Assembly (NCBI GenBank): GCA_025359125.1
Contig: JANYHI010000063.1
Span: 124,001-188,000 of the forward strand
DNA: 64,000 nt
Source: Cytophagales bacterium
GTDB taxonomy: Bacteria; Bacteroidota; Bacteroidia; Cytophagales; Cyclobacteriaceae
Direction of reading: 5' to 3'
A model generated the notes under the pieces. That model made no database searches. It saw only the letters and a list, made by a program, of their open reading frames with translations, and was not told the DNA's origin. Made by a program: the position numbers and the translations under genes. This document shows, piece after piece, positions 35,763 to 43,916 of this stretch (position 1 is the stretch's first letter; each line of letters starts with the position of its first letter).

Positions 35763-38700
35763 TCAAGACAAGGGAATGTCTCCTGGCTTTTCGCCAATTA
35801 CTTCTACTCTCGGTGGCAATAATTTATACATCACTGGGGTAACCAACCGAGATAATAATGTAGAGCTGATCAATCCGCCAATAATTACCAGCGCAAGCGG
35901 AGAATACAATGGGTTGCCTTCAATGGCTAATGGAATCAATCCTCCAATAGCAGTTAATGAAGTTAGTACAATTGGCACGAAGCGAATCTCTCCAGCTTTC
36001 TCGATGGCTTCATTTAATTCCACACCACGCTCGCGAAGTTGGTGCGTAAAATCAACTAGTAAAATCGAATTCTTCACTTCAATTCCCGCTAAGGCAATTA
36101 AGCCAACGACTGCAACAAATGATAGCGGATTGCCCGTTAAAAATAACATGGTAACTGCGCCAATCACGCCCAGAGGAATTACGGATAATACGATTAGGGT
36201 GCTTTTAAAATTTCCAAACTCTAATACCAGCACAGCAATAAAACCAAAAACGGTAATCAAAATAATGGTTGTTAACCCACCAAAAGATTCTTGCTTATTT
36301 TCTACTTCGCCTGCGGCCATATAGTAATATCCTTTCGGGAAGGGAAATGCGTTCAGTTTCTTAATAACATCACTCGTCACGACTTCATACAAGAAACCAC
36401 TTTTTACAAATGAAGTAACGGTTGCATATCGCGATTTGTTATAATGACGAATCAGGTTCGGTCCTGTTTCAAATTCTACTGTTGCTAATTGCCGCAATGG
36501 AATGGCATTACCAGTAACCGAGTTTATCTGTATTGTGTTGAAAACATCGAAGCCGGCAAAATTATTTTTTGGCAGCGTAACGTTGATGTTGATTTCATCT
36601 TCTCCCTCGCCCGGAGTAAATTTACCAACATTCAATCCTGCAATTCCTAAACGAATAGCTCTATCAATATCACTAATCTGCACACCCAACTGCCCCGCCT
36701 TCTCTTTGTTAATTTTTACACGTAAATCAGTTTGCTGATTGGCCAAAGGATTGTTCACATAAATTGTTCCACTAGTTTTTTTAATGATGTCTTCTACCTG
36801 CATCGAAATAGCTCGCAACGAATCGAGGTTCTCGCCAAACACACGAATGGCAATAGGCGCTTCTAGTGGTGGGCCTTGCTCAAAATCTTTTACTTCTATT
36901 TTAGCATTTGGGTAAAAGAAGAATTTTTCTCGCAACTTATCAATCAGTTTTGTTTTCTTCTGGGGCGATATTTCTTTCGTCTGCACAAAAAATTGTGAGA
37001 AGTTACTAGACTCATTTCGCTGAATCACATTGTAATAAATTCTAGGGTTTCCTTTTCCCACGTTGGTGGTGATGTAAACAATGTCGCTTTCCTTTTTTAA
37101 CTCTTCCTCCACATAGCGTGCAATGCGATCAGTTTCATCAATGCTGGTACTATTGGGTGTTTCGATGTTTACTAAAAATTGAGGCTTCTCTGAGCGCGGA
37201 AATAAACTAAAGCCTACCACCTTAAATAATCCTAAACTGCCAATGAAAAGAACCAAGGTAATGGCTAAAGTTGCCCATGTGTGGCGGAGTGACCAGTGTA
37301 GCACTTTTGTATAGGTGCCGCTGATTATTTTCTTTAATGCACGCAAGAAAATATTTCCTTCTGGCGATGAATGTGTTTTTAACAAGCGACTTGCCAAGAA
37401 GGGAACGATGGTTAACGATACGAACAAAGAAGCGAGCACCGTTAAAATTACCGCCATCGGTAGACTGCGAATAAAATCTCCTGCTGCCTCAGGTAAAAAT
37501 ACTAAAGGTAGAAATGCTAAAATCAACGTAGCAGTACAACCTAAAACGGCTAAACCAATTTGCTTGGTAGCTTCAATGGATGCTTCCATTCTTGATTTAC
37601 CAGCCCTCAAGTATCTTTCAATATTCTCAACTACTACAATAGAGTCGTCTACTAAAATTCCCAAGGCGACAATCAGCCCGACAATACTTAATTGATTAAT
37701 TGTAAAGCCTACTAAGTCTAACAAGAATAACCCCGTGAAAATGGAAAGCGGAATGGAAATCATTACTACTAAGGCAGCACGCGTACCCAACGGCAACAAT
37801 GTGATTGACACTAACAAAATTGCTATGATAAAATCCTTTGCAAACCGTGTTAATCTTTTTTGAACACTCTTAGCCTGATCAAAATTTTTAACCATCTTAA
37901 TATGCGAAGGAAGTTCCTTTTCAAATTTCTCTAACACCGGAGATACCTGATCGTCTACACTAAAAATATTTTGGCCATCCTTCTGGCTTGCGTTTAGTAA
38001 GATAGCTCTGTAACCGTTCAGTCGAACAATATGCGTTTGCGTTTCGTAAGTACTTTGCACATCGGCTATGTCTTTCAGGTAAACAATTTTTCCCTGTCCA
38101 TCCGATAGGCGAGCGTTGGCAGAATAAACAATTGTATTTTTAATTTCATCTAAGCTTTTATACTCGCCACTCGTTTTAATATTAAAAGTGCGGGTATTCA
38201 TTTGAATTTTACCCCCGGGAATATTTACGTTCTCACTTTGTAAAGCTGCCAGCACGGCATTAACCGAAATTTTATTCTGCGCCATCTTTTCGATATTCAA
38301 AGACACACGCACTTGTTCTTCAGGAGAGCCGGAGATTTCAATTCTTTTTAAACTCTTAATTTTTTCTAATTGACCTTCTAATACTTCGGCCTTATCCTGC
38401 AACTCGCGAAAAGATGCGGTCTCTGAAATAAAAGCTAATTGCAAAATGCTTACATCAGTAGACGAGAAACGCTGTAGCGTGATGGAGTAAATATCTTGAG
38501 GCAACTCTGCCCGCAAAGAATTTATCTCTCGCACAATTTCTTGATATTTCTCATCAATATCAGATTCAAATTTATAGTCCACACGGAAAACAGCCAGCCC
38601 ATCATTCACATTTGATGTCAACCGCTTGATATCATCCAATTCGTTAATTCTCTTTTCAACCGGATCGACAATGAGTTTTTCCATGTCTTCGGGGCTTGTA

Positions 38701-38858
38701 CCCGGATAGACCACTACGATAGAATAACTCGGAGATTCCGACTCAGGATCTTCGCCTCGCGGCATATTGATGAGTGAATTTAAACCCATTACCAATAGCA
38801 GCGCAAAAATGATAAGCGTAAACTGGTAGTTTTTAACTGAAAATTCTGCTATCCGCAT
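35763..38858 (-). CDS. RND efflux permease (AcrB/HAE1-like)
   Basis: A 1031-residue inner-membrane proton-driven pump. It has twelve membrane segments in two halves with large periplasmic loops. Clear signatures are GEDPESESPSYSIVVVYPG near the start, GILVDDSIVVVENIERYL in segment 4 (proton-relay Asp pair), and GLIALAGIEVKNSILLVDF in the second half. It functions with the adaptor and TolC-type channel encoded upstream in the same operon. The 6-base gap to the adaptor gene shows tight coupling. The substrate range is not predictable from sequence. Confidence 0.95.
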   Translation of the reverse strand: MRIAEFSVKNYQFTLIIFALLLVMGLNSLINMPRGEDPESESPSYSIVVVYPGTSPEDMEKLIVDPVEKRINELDDIKRLTSNVNDGLAVFRVDYKFESDIDEKYQEIVREINSLRAELPQDIYSITLQRFSSTDVSILQLAFISETASFRELQDKAEVLEGQLEKIKSLKRIEISGSPEEQVRVSLNIEKMAQNKISVNAVLAALQSENVNIPGGKIQMNTRTFNIKTSGEYKSLDEIKNTIVYSANARLSDGQGKIVYLKDIADVQSTYETQTHIVRLNGYRAILLNASQKDGQNIFSVDDQVSPVLEKFEKELPSHIKMVKNFDQAKSVQKRLTRFAKDFIIAILLVSITLLPLGTRAALVVMISIPLSIFTGLFLLDLVGFTINQLSIVGLIVALGILVDDSIVVVENIERYLRAGKSRMEASIEATKQIGLAVLGCTATLILAFLPLVFLPEAAGDFIRSLPMAVILTVLASLFVSLTIVPFLASRLLKTHSSPEGNIFLRALKKIISGTYTKVLHWSLRHTWATLAITLVLFIGSLGLFKVVGFSLFPRSEKPQFLVNIETPNSTSIDETDRIARYVEEELKKESDIVYITTNVGKGNPRIYYNVIQRNESSNFSQFFVQTKEISPQKKTKLIDKLREKFFFYPNAKIEVKDFEQGPPLEAPIAIRVFGENLDSLRAISMQVEDIIKKTSGTIYVNNPLANQQTDLRVKINKEKAGQLGVQISDIDRAIRLGIAGLNVGKFTPGEGEDEININVTLPKNNFAGFDVFNTIQINSVTGNAIPLRQLATVEFETGPNLIRHYNKSRYATVTSFVKSGFLYEVVTSDVIKKLNAFPFPKGYYYMAAGEVENKQESFGGLTTIILITVFGFIAVLVLEFGNFKSTLIVLSVIPLGVIGAVTMLFLTGNPLSFVAVVGLIALAGIEVKNSILLVDFTHQLRERGVELNEAIEKAGEIRFVPIVLTSLTAIGGLIPLAIEGNPLYSPLALVIIGGLISSTLLSRLVTPVMYKLLPPRVEVIGEKPGDIPLS

Positions 38859-38864
38859 AACTAA

Positions 38865-39926
38865 TTATTTTTGAGTAACCGTAACAGTTGAATTTTCCGT
38901 AAGAAATGCAGAGCCCGCTGTAATTACTTCTTTTACATCTTCTAGCCCCTTAGTGATAAATGCTTTTTTATTTTCGAGATAGGCTACCTCTACTTTAATT
39001 TTTTTAACTTTTTTTTGATTCTCACTCAACACAAACACATGAGCCATTTTCCCTTGCCCTTCTACGATTGATTCAATGGGCACACTCCAAAACTTAGAAG
39101 CACCTGTTGGTGTGATAGTAACTTTTGCAAATAAACCAGAGGCTAGCTTTCGGTTACCCGGATTCACTTTTATTTCAACCTGATAGAGACCCGTCACTAA
39201 TTCCGCACCTTCATTAACTGCAATAACAACTCCACTTAATTCAACTTCTGAATATGCGTCTGTCGTAATTTTCACCTTATCATTTTTTCTAACTCGCACC
39301 CAATCCACATCGGGCAAACCCACCTTTACAATCCAATCGTTTTGCAAAGCCGTGTTAACAATTAAAATAGGAGAACCCGCTGAAGCCAACTCTCCTTCAT
39401 TTGCAAATTTCTTGATCACCCTGCCGGAGGAAAGTGCGTGAATAGTTGAAAACTGTTTATTGAAAGAGGCAATCCGGTAACTTTCTTGCGCTACATTATA
39501 GGTCGTTTGCAAATTTTGAAATTGTTCGAGCGTAGCTGCAGAATCTTTTAGCAATCGCTGACTGCGATCTACATCGCGCTTCGATTTGTCTAAACTATTT
39601 TTTGCCTGACTAACCTGTGCATCTATCTCCGTTAAATCCAATGATGCCAAAAGTTGTCCTTTCATGATGGCATCACCTTCTTTCACAAAAATTCTGGTGA
39701 TAATACCCGGCACTTTAAAAGAAAGTCGTGATTCTGTTTCGGTGCTGATCAATCCGGAACTTGCTATAGGCAAATTATAATCTCCTACCTCTACGGCAGT
39801 AAGTTTAATAGCAATTGCTGATTCGTCAATAAAAGTTTTAGTAGTGCTCGCTGTTTCTTTTTTTCCACAGGAAGAAACCAACCCAATTGTTAGCATGAGA
39901 AAGAAAAATATAAAAGACTTTTTCAT
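38865..39926 (-). CDS. RND efflux periplasmic adaptor (membrane fusion) lipoprotein
   Basis: 353 residues from MKKSFIFFFLMLTIGLVSSC (lipobox VSSC). The longer frame upstream has no signal and reads through the spacer hairpin. It shows the adaptor layout: a lipoyl-like half (GIITRIFVKEGDAIMKGQLL), a short helical hairpin (about 95-150, AQVSQAKNSLDKSKRDVDRS), the second lipoyl half, and a beta-barrel (TPTGASKFWSVPIESIVEGQ). It bridges the RND pump and the TolC-like channel. Confidence 0.93.
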   Translation of the reverse strand: MKKSFIFFFLMLTIGLVSSCGKKETASTTKTFIDESAIAIKLTAVEVGDYNLPIASSGLISTETESRLSFKVPGIITRIFVKEGDAIMKGQLLASLDLTEIDAQVSQAKNSLDKSKRDVDRSQRLLKDSAATLEQFQNLQTTYNVAQESYRIASFNKQFSTIHALSSGRVIKKFANEGELASAGSPILIVNTALQNDWIVKVGLPDVDWVRVRKNDKVKITTDAYSEVELSGVVIAVNEGAELVTGLYQVEIKVNPGNRKLASGLFAKVTITPTGASKFWSVPIESIVEGQGKMAHVFVLSENQKKVKKIKVEVAYLENKKAFITKGLEDVKEVITAGSAFLTENSTVTVTQK

Positions 39927-39970
39927 ATAGGTTTTTTTAAATTTATAGATTAACGGTTCTCTAAAAACTT

Positions 39971-40011
39971 CTCTCATCCTTCTCTTTTAGAGAAGGGAAG
40001 GATTGAGGTTA
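39971..40011 (-). repeat. Short dispersed palindromic repeat (TTCTCT...AGAGAA type)
   Basis: CTCTCATCCTTCTC / AGAGAAGGGAAGGATTGAGG surrounds a perfect 8-bp stem, CCTTCTCT-ttt-AGAGAAGG. A related but less perfect copy lies at 50881-50914. Copies of this kind are frequent spacers in this phylum. Here it separates the ACP-like gene from the adaptor gene. Confidence 0.55.
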
Positions 40012-40263
40012 TGAGAATGGGTTTTTAGAAGTGTCCTTAGTTGAGTCTTCAATCGTAGTGATCAATTCTTTTACAGTGAAATCTACCTGAGTGTTAGAGA
40101 TATTCACCTGATATTTCTCCTCCACAAAATAGAGAAGTACATTTAGTTCGAAAGTAGATAAGCCCAAGTCAGATGTAAATCTTTGCGCTGACTTGATCTT
40201 CTTGACTGGTACTAATAATTCTTTTTGTAAGATATGCTGTACAGTTCGGTAGGTGCTGCTCAT
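40009..40263 (-). CDS. Acyl-carrier-protein-like protein lacking the phosphopantetheine Ser
   Basis: 84 residues with the four-helix ACP pattern. It has VQHILQKELLVPVKKIKSAQ (helix 1), then FTSDLGLSTFELNVLLYFVE (helix 2), EKYQVNIS and the final VKELITTIE. In functional carriers the helix-2 entry reads LGLDSL, and Ser carries phosphopantetheine. Here it reads LGLSTF, so Thr stands at the attachment position. The gene lies inside an efflux operon: 9 bases after tolC and 82 bases before the adaptor. A structural or regulatory role, or an altered attachment via the neighbouring Ser, is conceivable. The fold assignment is moderately firm. Confidence 0.65.
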   Translation of the reverse strand: MSSTYRTVQHILQKELLVPVKKIKSAQRFTSDLGLSTFELNVLLYFVEEKYQVNISNTQVDFTVKELITTIEDSTKDTSKNPFS

Positions 40264-40272
40264 AAATATTTT

Positions 40273-41637
40273 TTAAAGAGTTGCTATCGTTTTTTGAAGA
40301 GAAGCTTCTTTACGAAGCAGCTCATAGTAATTGATCGATTGCGTTAAGCGCGAAGTAGTTAACTTATTTTGTGCATCGAGGTATTCTAATAAAATCGCCT
40401 GGCCTTCAGCATATTTTGATTGTATGATTTGGAATGATCGCTCCGTGCTTTTCACTCCGCTTTGAGATGCTTGCAACGCAATGCGTGCAGTTTCTAATTC
40501 ATAATGCGCTTGAATTACTTGCAGTTCAATTTGTTTTTTTAATTGATCCATTCTGTTTTCCATCACCTGCTGGTCAATTCGCGCTTGCTGAATTTTTGTG
40601 CGCTTCTCTCCTCCTTTAAAGAGATCCCAACTCAAACCAAATTGTACTAAATAAAATTGTTGAGGGTTATCAAACTTGTATTGAAAGCCTTGGTAGCCAA
40701 TATCGCCTACTGCGTTAAGCTTGGGTAAAAAAGCGTTTCCTTTTTGCAAACCAACCAGTTGCTCATTCGCGCGAATGCCACCTTCTAATTGTTTTAACTC
40801 TTGCCGTTGTTGCAAAGCTTGAGAAGTAAGTTGGTTGATCGACAGCTCGTGAGAGGTTGTTGATGAAAGAATAGTAGAGTCGCGAATTATTTCTTGGCTT
40901 AAATCGCGATTCAATAAAAAATTAAAATAGGCTTTTGCTACCTGATTATTCTTTGCATTCTCTGCAATCTGCTGATCGATTTTGCTGAGTTCGTATTCGG
41001 TGTTGAGTACAACATCTTTTGTAGCTTTTGCATTCGCCACCAGGTGTTGATTTATTTTTAAGATTTCATTCAATACTATTTTTGTCTTTTTTAAAATGAT
41101 GCCACCTTCTTCACTTTGCAAATATTGATAGTAGGCAGAGCTAATGTTAAACTTTAATTCGTTTTCATACGCCTTCTTCTGTGCTTGCTGCACGGTAGTT
41201 AATTCCTTTTGAGCTTTGTAGGCAAAATAAATATCGGGGTTAAAAATATTTTGAATAACGCGCACTTTTGTTTCGTGAAAATCATTTGGCAAAAATTGAA
41301 TATCAACATTGGAGATAGACCTGAAGTTGTTGGTGTTGGTAAGTTGGTTGAGCGTTGAGTAAACCGGATTCAATAAATCGCCAACAGGAAATTGAATTTT
41401 ACGACCACCACCTGCTAGTGTATAGTTTCCAATAGCAGAAACCTGCGGCAGAAAGAGCGCTCGCGAAAGCTGCAGACTTTGCTCGCTCCTTTCAAAATTA
41501 AGTTGCTCTTGTTTTAATTGAAGATTGCTCTTCAATCCTTCCTGAATATAATTTTCTAAAATCGGAGATTGTGCCATTGTGCTATTAGAGAACAGGGCAA
41601 TCGGAAATAGAAACAGAATGACAATTTTAATATTCAT
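40273..41637 (-). CDS. TolC family outer membrane efflux channel
   Basis: 454 residues with a signal peptide (about 1-22, ending TMAQ) and two halves of long amphipathic helices typical of OEP/TolC. The N-terminal half has QLKQEQLNFERSEQSLQLSR; the C-terminal half has LVQFGLSWDLFKGGEKRTKI and FQIIQSKYAEGQAILLEYLD. It forms the outer-membrane duct of the RND system encoded downstream. It follows tetR by 42 bases, and an operator-like palindrome lies in that gap, so the operon may have a second start here. Confidence 0.93.
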   Translation of the reverse strand: MNIKIVILFLFPIALFSNSTMAQSPILENYIQEGLKSNLQLKQEQLNFERSEQSLQLSRALFLPQVSAIGNYTLAGGGRKIQFPVGDLLNPVYSTLNQLTNTNNFRSISNVDIQFLPNDFHETKVRVIQNIFNPDIYFAYKAQKELTTVQQAQKKAYENELKFNISSAYYQYLQSEEGGIILKKTKIVLNEILKINQHLVANAKATKDVVLNTEYELSKIDQQIAENAKNNQVAKAYFNFLLNRDLSQEIIRDSTILSSTTSHELSINQLTSQALQQRQELKQLEGGIRANEQLVGLQKGNAFLPKLNAVGDIGYQGFQYKFDNPQQFYLVQFGLSWDLFKGGEKRTKIQQARIDQQVMENRMDQLKKQIELQVIQAHYELETARIALQASQSGVKSTERSFQIIQSKYAEGQAILLEYLDAQNKLTTSRLTQSINYYELLRKEASLQKTIATL

Positions 41638-41648
41638 CGTTAATTCAA

Positions 41649-41661
41649 TTAACAGTGTTTA
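41649..41661. promoter_or_regulatory. Operator-like palindrome upstream of tolC
   Basis: TTAACAGTGTTTA, a near-perfect inverted repeat 12 bases before the tolC ATG, matches the sequence TAAACAGTGTTCA in front of tetR at 11 of 13 positions. It is a likely binding site for the adjacent TetR regulator. Confidence 0.6.
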
Positions 41662-41679
41662 GTGTTGGATCAAATTTTT

Positions 41680-42318
41680 TTAATCCTTTAGTTTTTCCAA
41701 TACAGATTGAAATGTTGAAAAAGTATCGGCCATAATTGCATCTACTACCAATTGATTATCGCGCGCTTCTTTTACGTGAGCAATGTGCTTGCTAATGCCG
41801 AGTGCACACAAGCCATGAATAAAACTCCAAATCATCATAGCCATATTTTGAGGATCAAGTCCTTTAAAATATCCATGCTGCTGGCATTCAGTAACGGTGT
41901 GGATGAGTACATCGAATGCGCGATCTCCTTCCATCCATTGATCATTCATGCAGGAAGCAAGGTGTTCCATTGGTTCGGAACGAATAAAAAGCAATTCATA
42001 AATATCAGGATTGGTGGTGGCAAATTGAATGTAAGCACTGCCCATTTTATTTAATCTTTCGAAAGGATCTGCAATCTGTGCAAGTGGCTGAAAATGTTGA
42101 TTTAAAATTCCAAAACCTTGTTGATGAAGGGCATGAAAAATTTCATTCTTGTCTTTAAAATAGAGATAAATGGTAGCGGGACTGTACTCAACCGCCTCGG
42201 CAATATTGCGTATGCTAATGCGATCAAAACCTTTTTCTAAAAAAAGCTTGTGGGCAGACTGCAGGATTTTATCCCTCATCTCAACCTTGTCTCGCTCTTT
42301 TCTTTCTTTTACGCCCAT
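41680..42318 (-). CDS. TetR/AcrR family transcriptional regulator
   Basis: 212 residues. The N-terminal DNA-binding domain (about 10-58) reads RDKILQSAHKLFLEKGFDRI, then SIRNIAEAVEYSPATIYLYF, the classical TetR helix-turn-helix. The all-helical C-terminal ligand domain is divergent. It is the first gene of the efflux operon and probably represses it. Near-palindromic sites overlap its own promoter region and precede tolC, in keeping with autoregulation. Confidence 0.92.
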   Translation of the reverse strand: MGVKERKERDKVEMRDKILQSAHKLFLEKGFDRISIRNIAEAVEYSPATIYLYFKDKNEIFHALHQQGFGILNQHFQPLAQIADPFERLNKMGSAYIQFATTNPDIYELLFIRSEPMEHLASCMNDQWMEGDRAFDVLIHTVTECQQHGYFKGLDPQNMAMMIWSFIHGLCALGISKHIAHVKEARDNQLVVDAIMADTFSTFQSVLEKLKD

Positions 42319-42338
42319 AATTAACCGTCTTATACGGG

Positions 42339-42378
42339 CAAAAATAATAAACAGTGTTCATTTTTAAATCAATGTTTA
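42339..42378 (-). promoter_or_regulatory. tetR promoter element and overlapping operator-like sites
   Basis: On the minus strand TATTTTTG (42346-42339) fits the TAnnTTTG -7 box. Directly upstream lie two AACA-type near-palindromes: TAAACAGTGTTCA (plus strand 42348-42360) and TAAATCAATGTTTA (42365-42378). A repressor bound there would cover the promoter. Confidence 0.55.
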
Positions 42379-42530
42379 GTAAAAGTCTGTAAACAATTGA
42401 TTATCAGTTATAAAAGTTTACATATGGGCATCTTTAGAATTAAAAATTAGAGCTTCAGAAGCCAATAGCAATCCTTTTCTTTATTGAGTGTCTATTTTTT
42501 CGAGGATGAATCCACGCACCTAAGTTTTTG

Positions 42531-42538
42531 TAATTTTG
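42531..42538 (+). promoter_or_regulatory. TAnnTTTG-type element abutting the metallo-hydrolase start
   Basis: TAATTTTG ends only 4 bases before the ATG at 42543. If it is used, the mRNA would be nearly leaderless. No matching -33 box is seen. Confidence 0.3.
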
Positions 42539-42542
42539 AAAA

Positions 42543-43196
42543 ATGCTTTCGATTCAAACCTTTACATTCAATGCCTTTGCCGAAAATACATACGTGGCAT
42601 TTGACGAAACCGGAGAAGCGGTAATTATTGATCCGGGTTGCTACAGCTCTCAAGAGTGCGCGGAGCTAACCGAGTTCATCAGCGAACAAAAGTTGATGGT
42701 GAAATACTTACTCAACACCCATTGCCACATCGATCACGTACTCGGAAATCATTTTGTAAAAGAAAAATACAAAGTACCTTTTCTGATTCACGCGCTAGAA
42801 GAAAAAGTTTTGCGTGCGGTAAAATCGTATGCACCTAACTATGGATTTCCAAATTATAGCGAAGTGTTGCCTGATGCTTTTTTAGCAGAGGGCGAAAAGT
42901 TAAAATTCGGAAATGTTGCTTGGGATATTCTCTTTTTACCCGGCCATGCACCTGGCCACATAGGCTTCTATGATAAACCTGAAAGGAAACTATTTAGTGG
43001 AGATGTTCTTTTTGAAGAGAGCATTGGCAGAACCGATTTGCCAGGTGGAAATTTTCAAACCCTGATAGAAAGTATTCATCAAAAACTTTTTACCCTTCCA
43101 GATGATATTACGGTGTATCCCGGCCACGGAGCAACCACCACCATTGGGCACGAAAAAATCCATAATCCGTTTTGTGCCATTGGTTTGAAAAAATAA
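42543..43196 (+). CDS. MBL-fold metallo-hydrolase (glyoxalase II-like)
   Basis: A 217-residue cytoplasmic hydrolase. The zinc motif THCHIDHVLGN (HxHxDH, about 59-69) is followed by further ligands in PGHAPGHIGFY (about 138-148), SGDVLFEESIGRTDLPGG (about 156-173) and the C-terminal VYPGHGATTTIGHE. This matches the glyoxalase II-like/YcbL group, which hydrolyses thioesters or related compounds. It lies 24 bases before pssA on the same strand, so they may be co-transcribed without an obvious functional link. Confidence 0.9.
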   Translation: MLSIQTFTFNAFAENTYVAFDETGEAVIIDPGCYSSQECAELTEFISEQKLMVKYLLNTHCHIDHVLGNHFVKEKYKVPFLIHALEEKVLRAVKSYAPNYGFPNYSEVLPDAFLAEGEKLKFGNVAWDILFLPGHAPGHIGFYDKPERKLFSGDVLFEESIGRTDLPGGNFQTLIESIHQKLFTLPDDITVYPGHGATTTIGHEKIHNPFCAIGLKK

Positions 43197-43220
43197 ATTC
43201 TATCAGCAAATAATTAAACT

Positions 43221-43913
43221 GTGAGTATTAAAAAACACATTCCCAATTTTCTTACCAGTTGTAATTTAGTTTGCGGTTGTTTTGGAATAGTTTATTGCCT
43301 AGAAGGTAGGGCGGTGCCTGCTGCCTATTTTGTTTGGGCCGCAGCCGTTTTTGATTTTTTCGATGGCTTTGCTGCCCGTTGGCTAAAAGTAAATTCACCT
43401 ATTGGCAAAGAGCTAGATTCGCTAGCAGACATGGTAAGTTTTGGTTTACTACCAGCAATGGTAATGTACAAAATGTTAGTTCCGGTATCTCCGGTAGATT
43501 GGCTGCCGTATGTAGGATTTTTAATTGCAGTTTGTGCAGCTCTGCGTCTGGCTACTTTTAATGTAGATGAAACCCAATCAGACTCGTTTAAAGGATTAAA
43601 CACACCCTCCAACACTTTATTTATTACGTCCTTGCCTTTGTTAACAGGCACGGCCAGTGTTTGGCTCCACCAAAGTTGGCTATTGATTTTTATCACCATC
43701 ATTTTCTCGTGGCTTATGGTGTCTCCCATTCGGTTTTTTGCATTCAAATTCAAAAACTTCAGTTGGGCAGATAATAAGATACGGTTTACCTTTATTGCTT
43801 TATCCGTATTGTTAGTAGCCATATTTCGGGTAGGTGCTATTCCATTGATTATACTACTTTACATATTGGCTTCGTTAGTAAATAAAGCTGTTGATCCCGA
43901 ATCGAAATCATAA
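43221..43913 (+). CDS. pssA: CDP-diacylglycerol--serine O-phosphatidyltransferase
   Basis: A 230-residue integral membrane enzyme that makes phosphatidylserine, precursor of phosphatidylethanolamine. The CDP-alcohol phosphotransferase motif is complete: DFFDGFAARW followed by GKELDSLAD (about 45-69, DxxDGxxAR...GxxxDxxxD). Six to eight hydrophobic segments follow. The start codon is GTG at 43221; there is no suitable ATG nearby. porU starts 3 bases after its stop, which couples it to the type IX secretion genes. Confidence 0.92.
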   Translation: MSIKKHIPNFLTSCNLVCGCFGIVYCLEGRAVPAAYFVWAAAVFDFFDGFAARWLKVNSPIGKELDSLADMVSFGLLPAMVMYKMLVPVSPVDWLPYVGFLIAVCAALRLATFNVDETQSDSFKGLNTPSNTLFITSLPLLTGTASVWLHQSWLLIFITIIFSWLMVSPIRFFAFKFKNFSWADNKIRFTFIALSVLLVAIFRVGAIPLIILLYILASLVNKAVDPESKS

Positions 43914-43916
43914 TTC

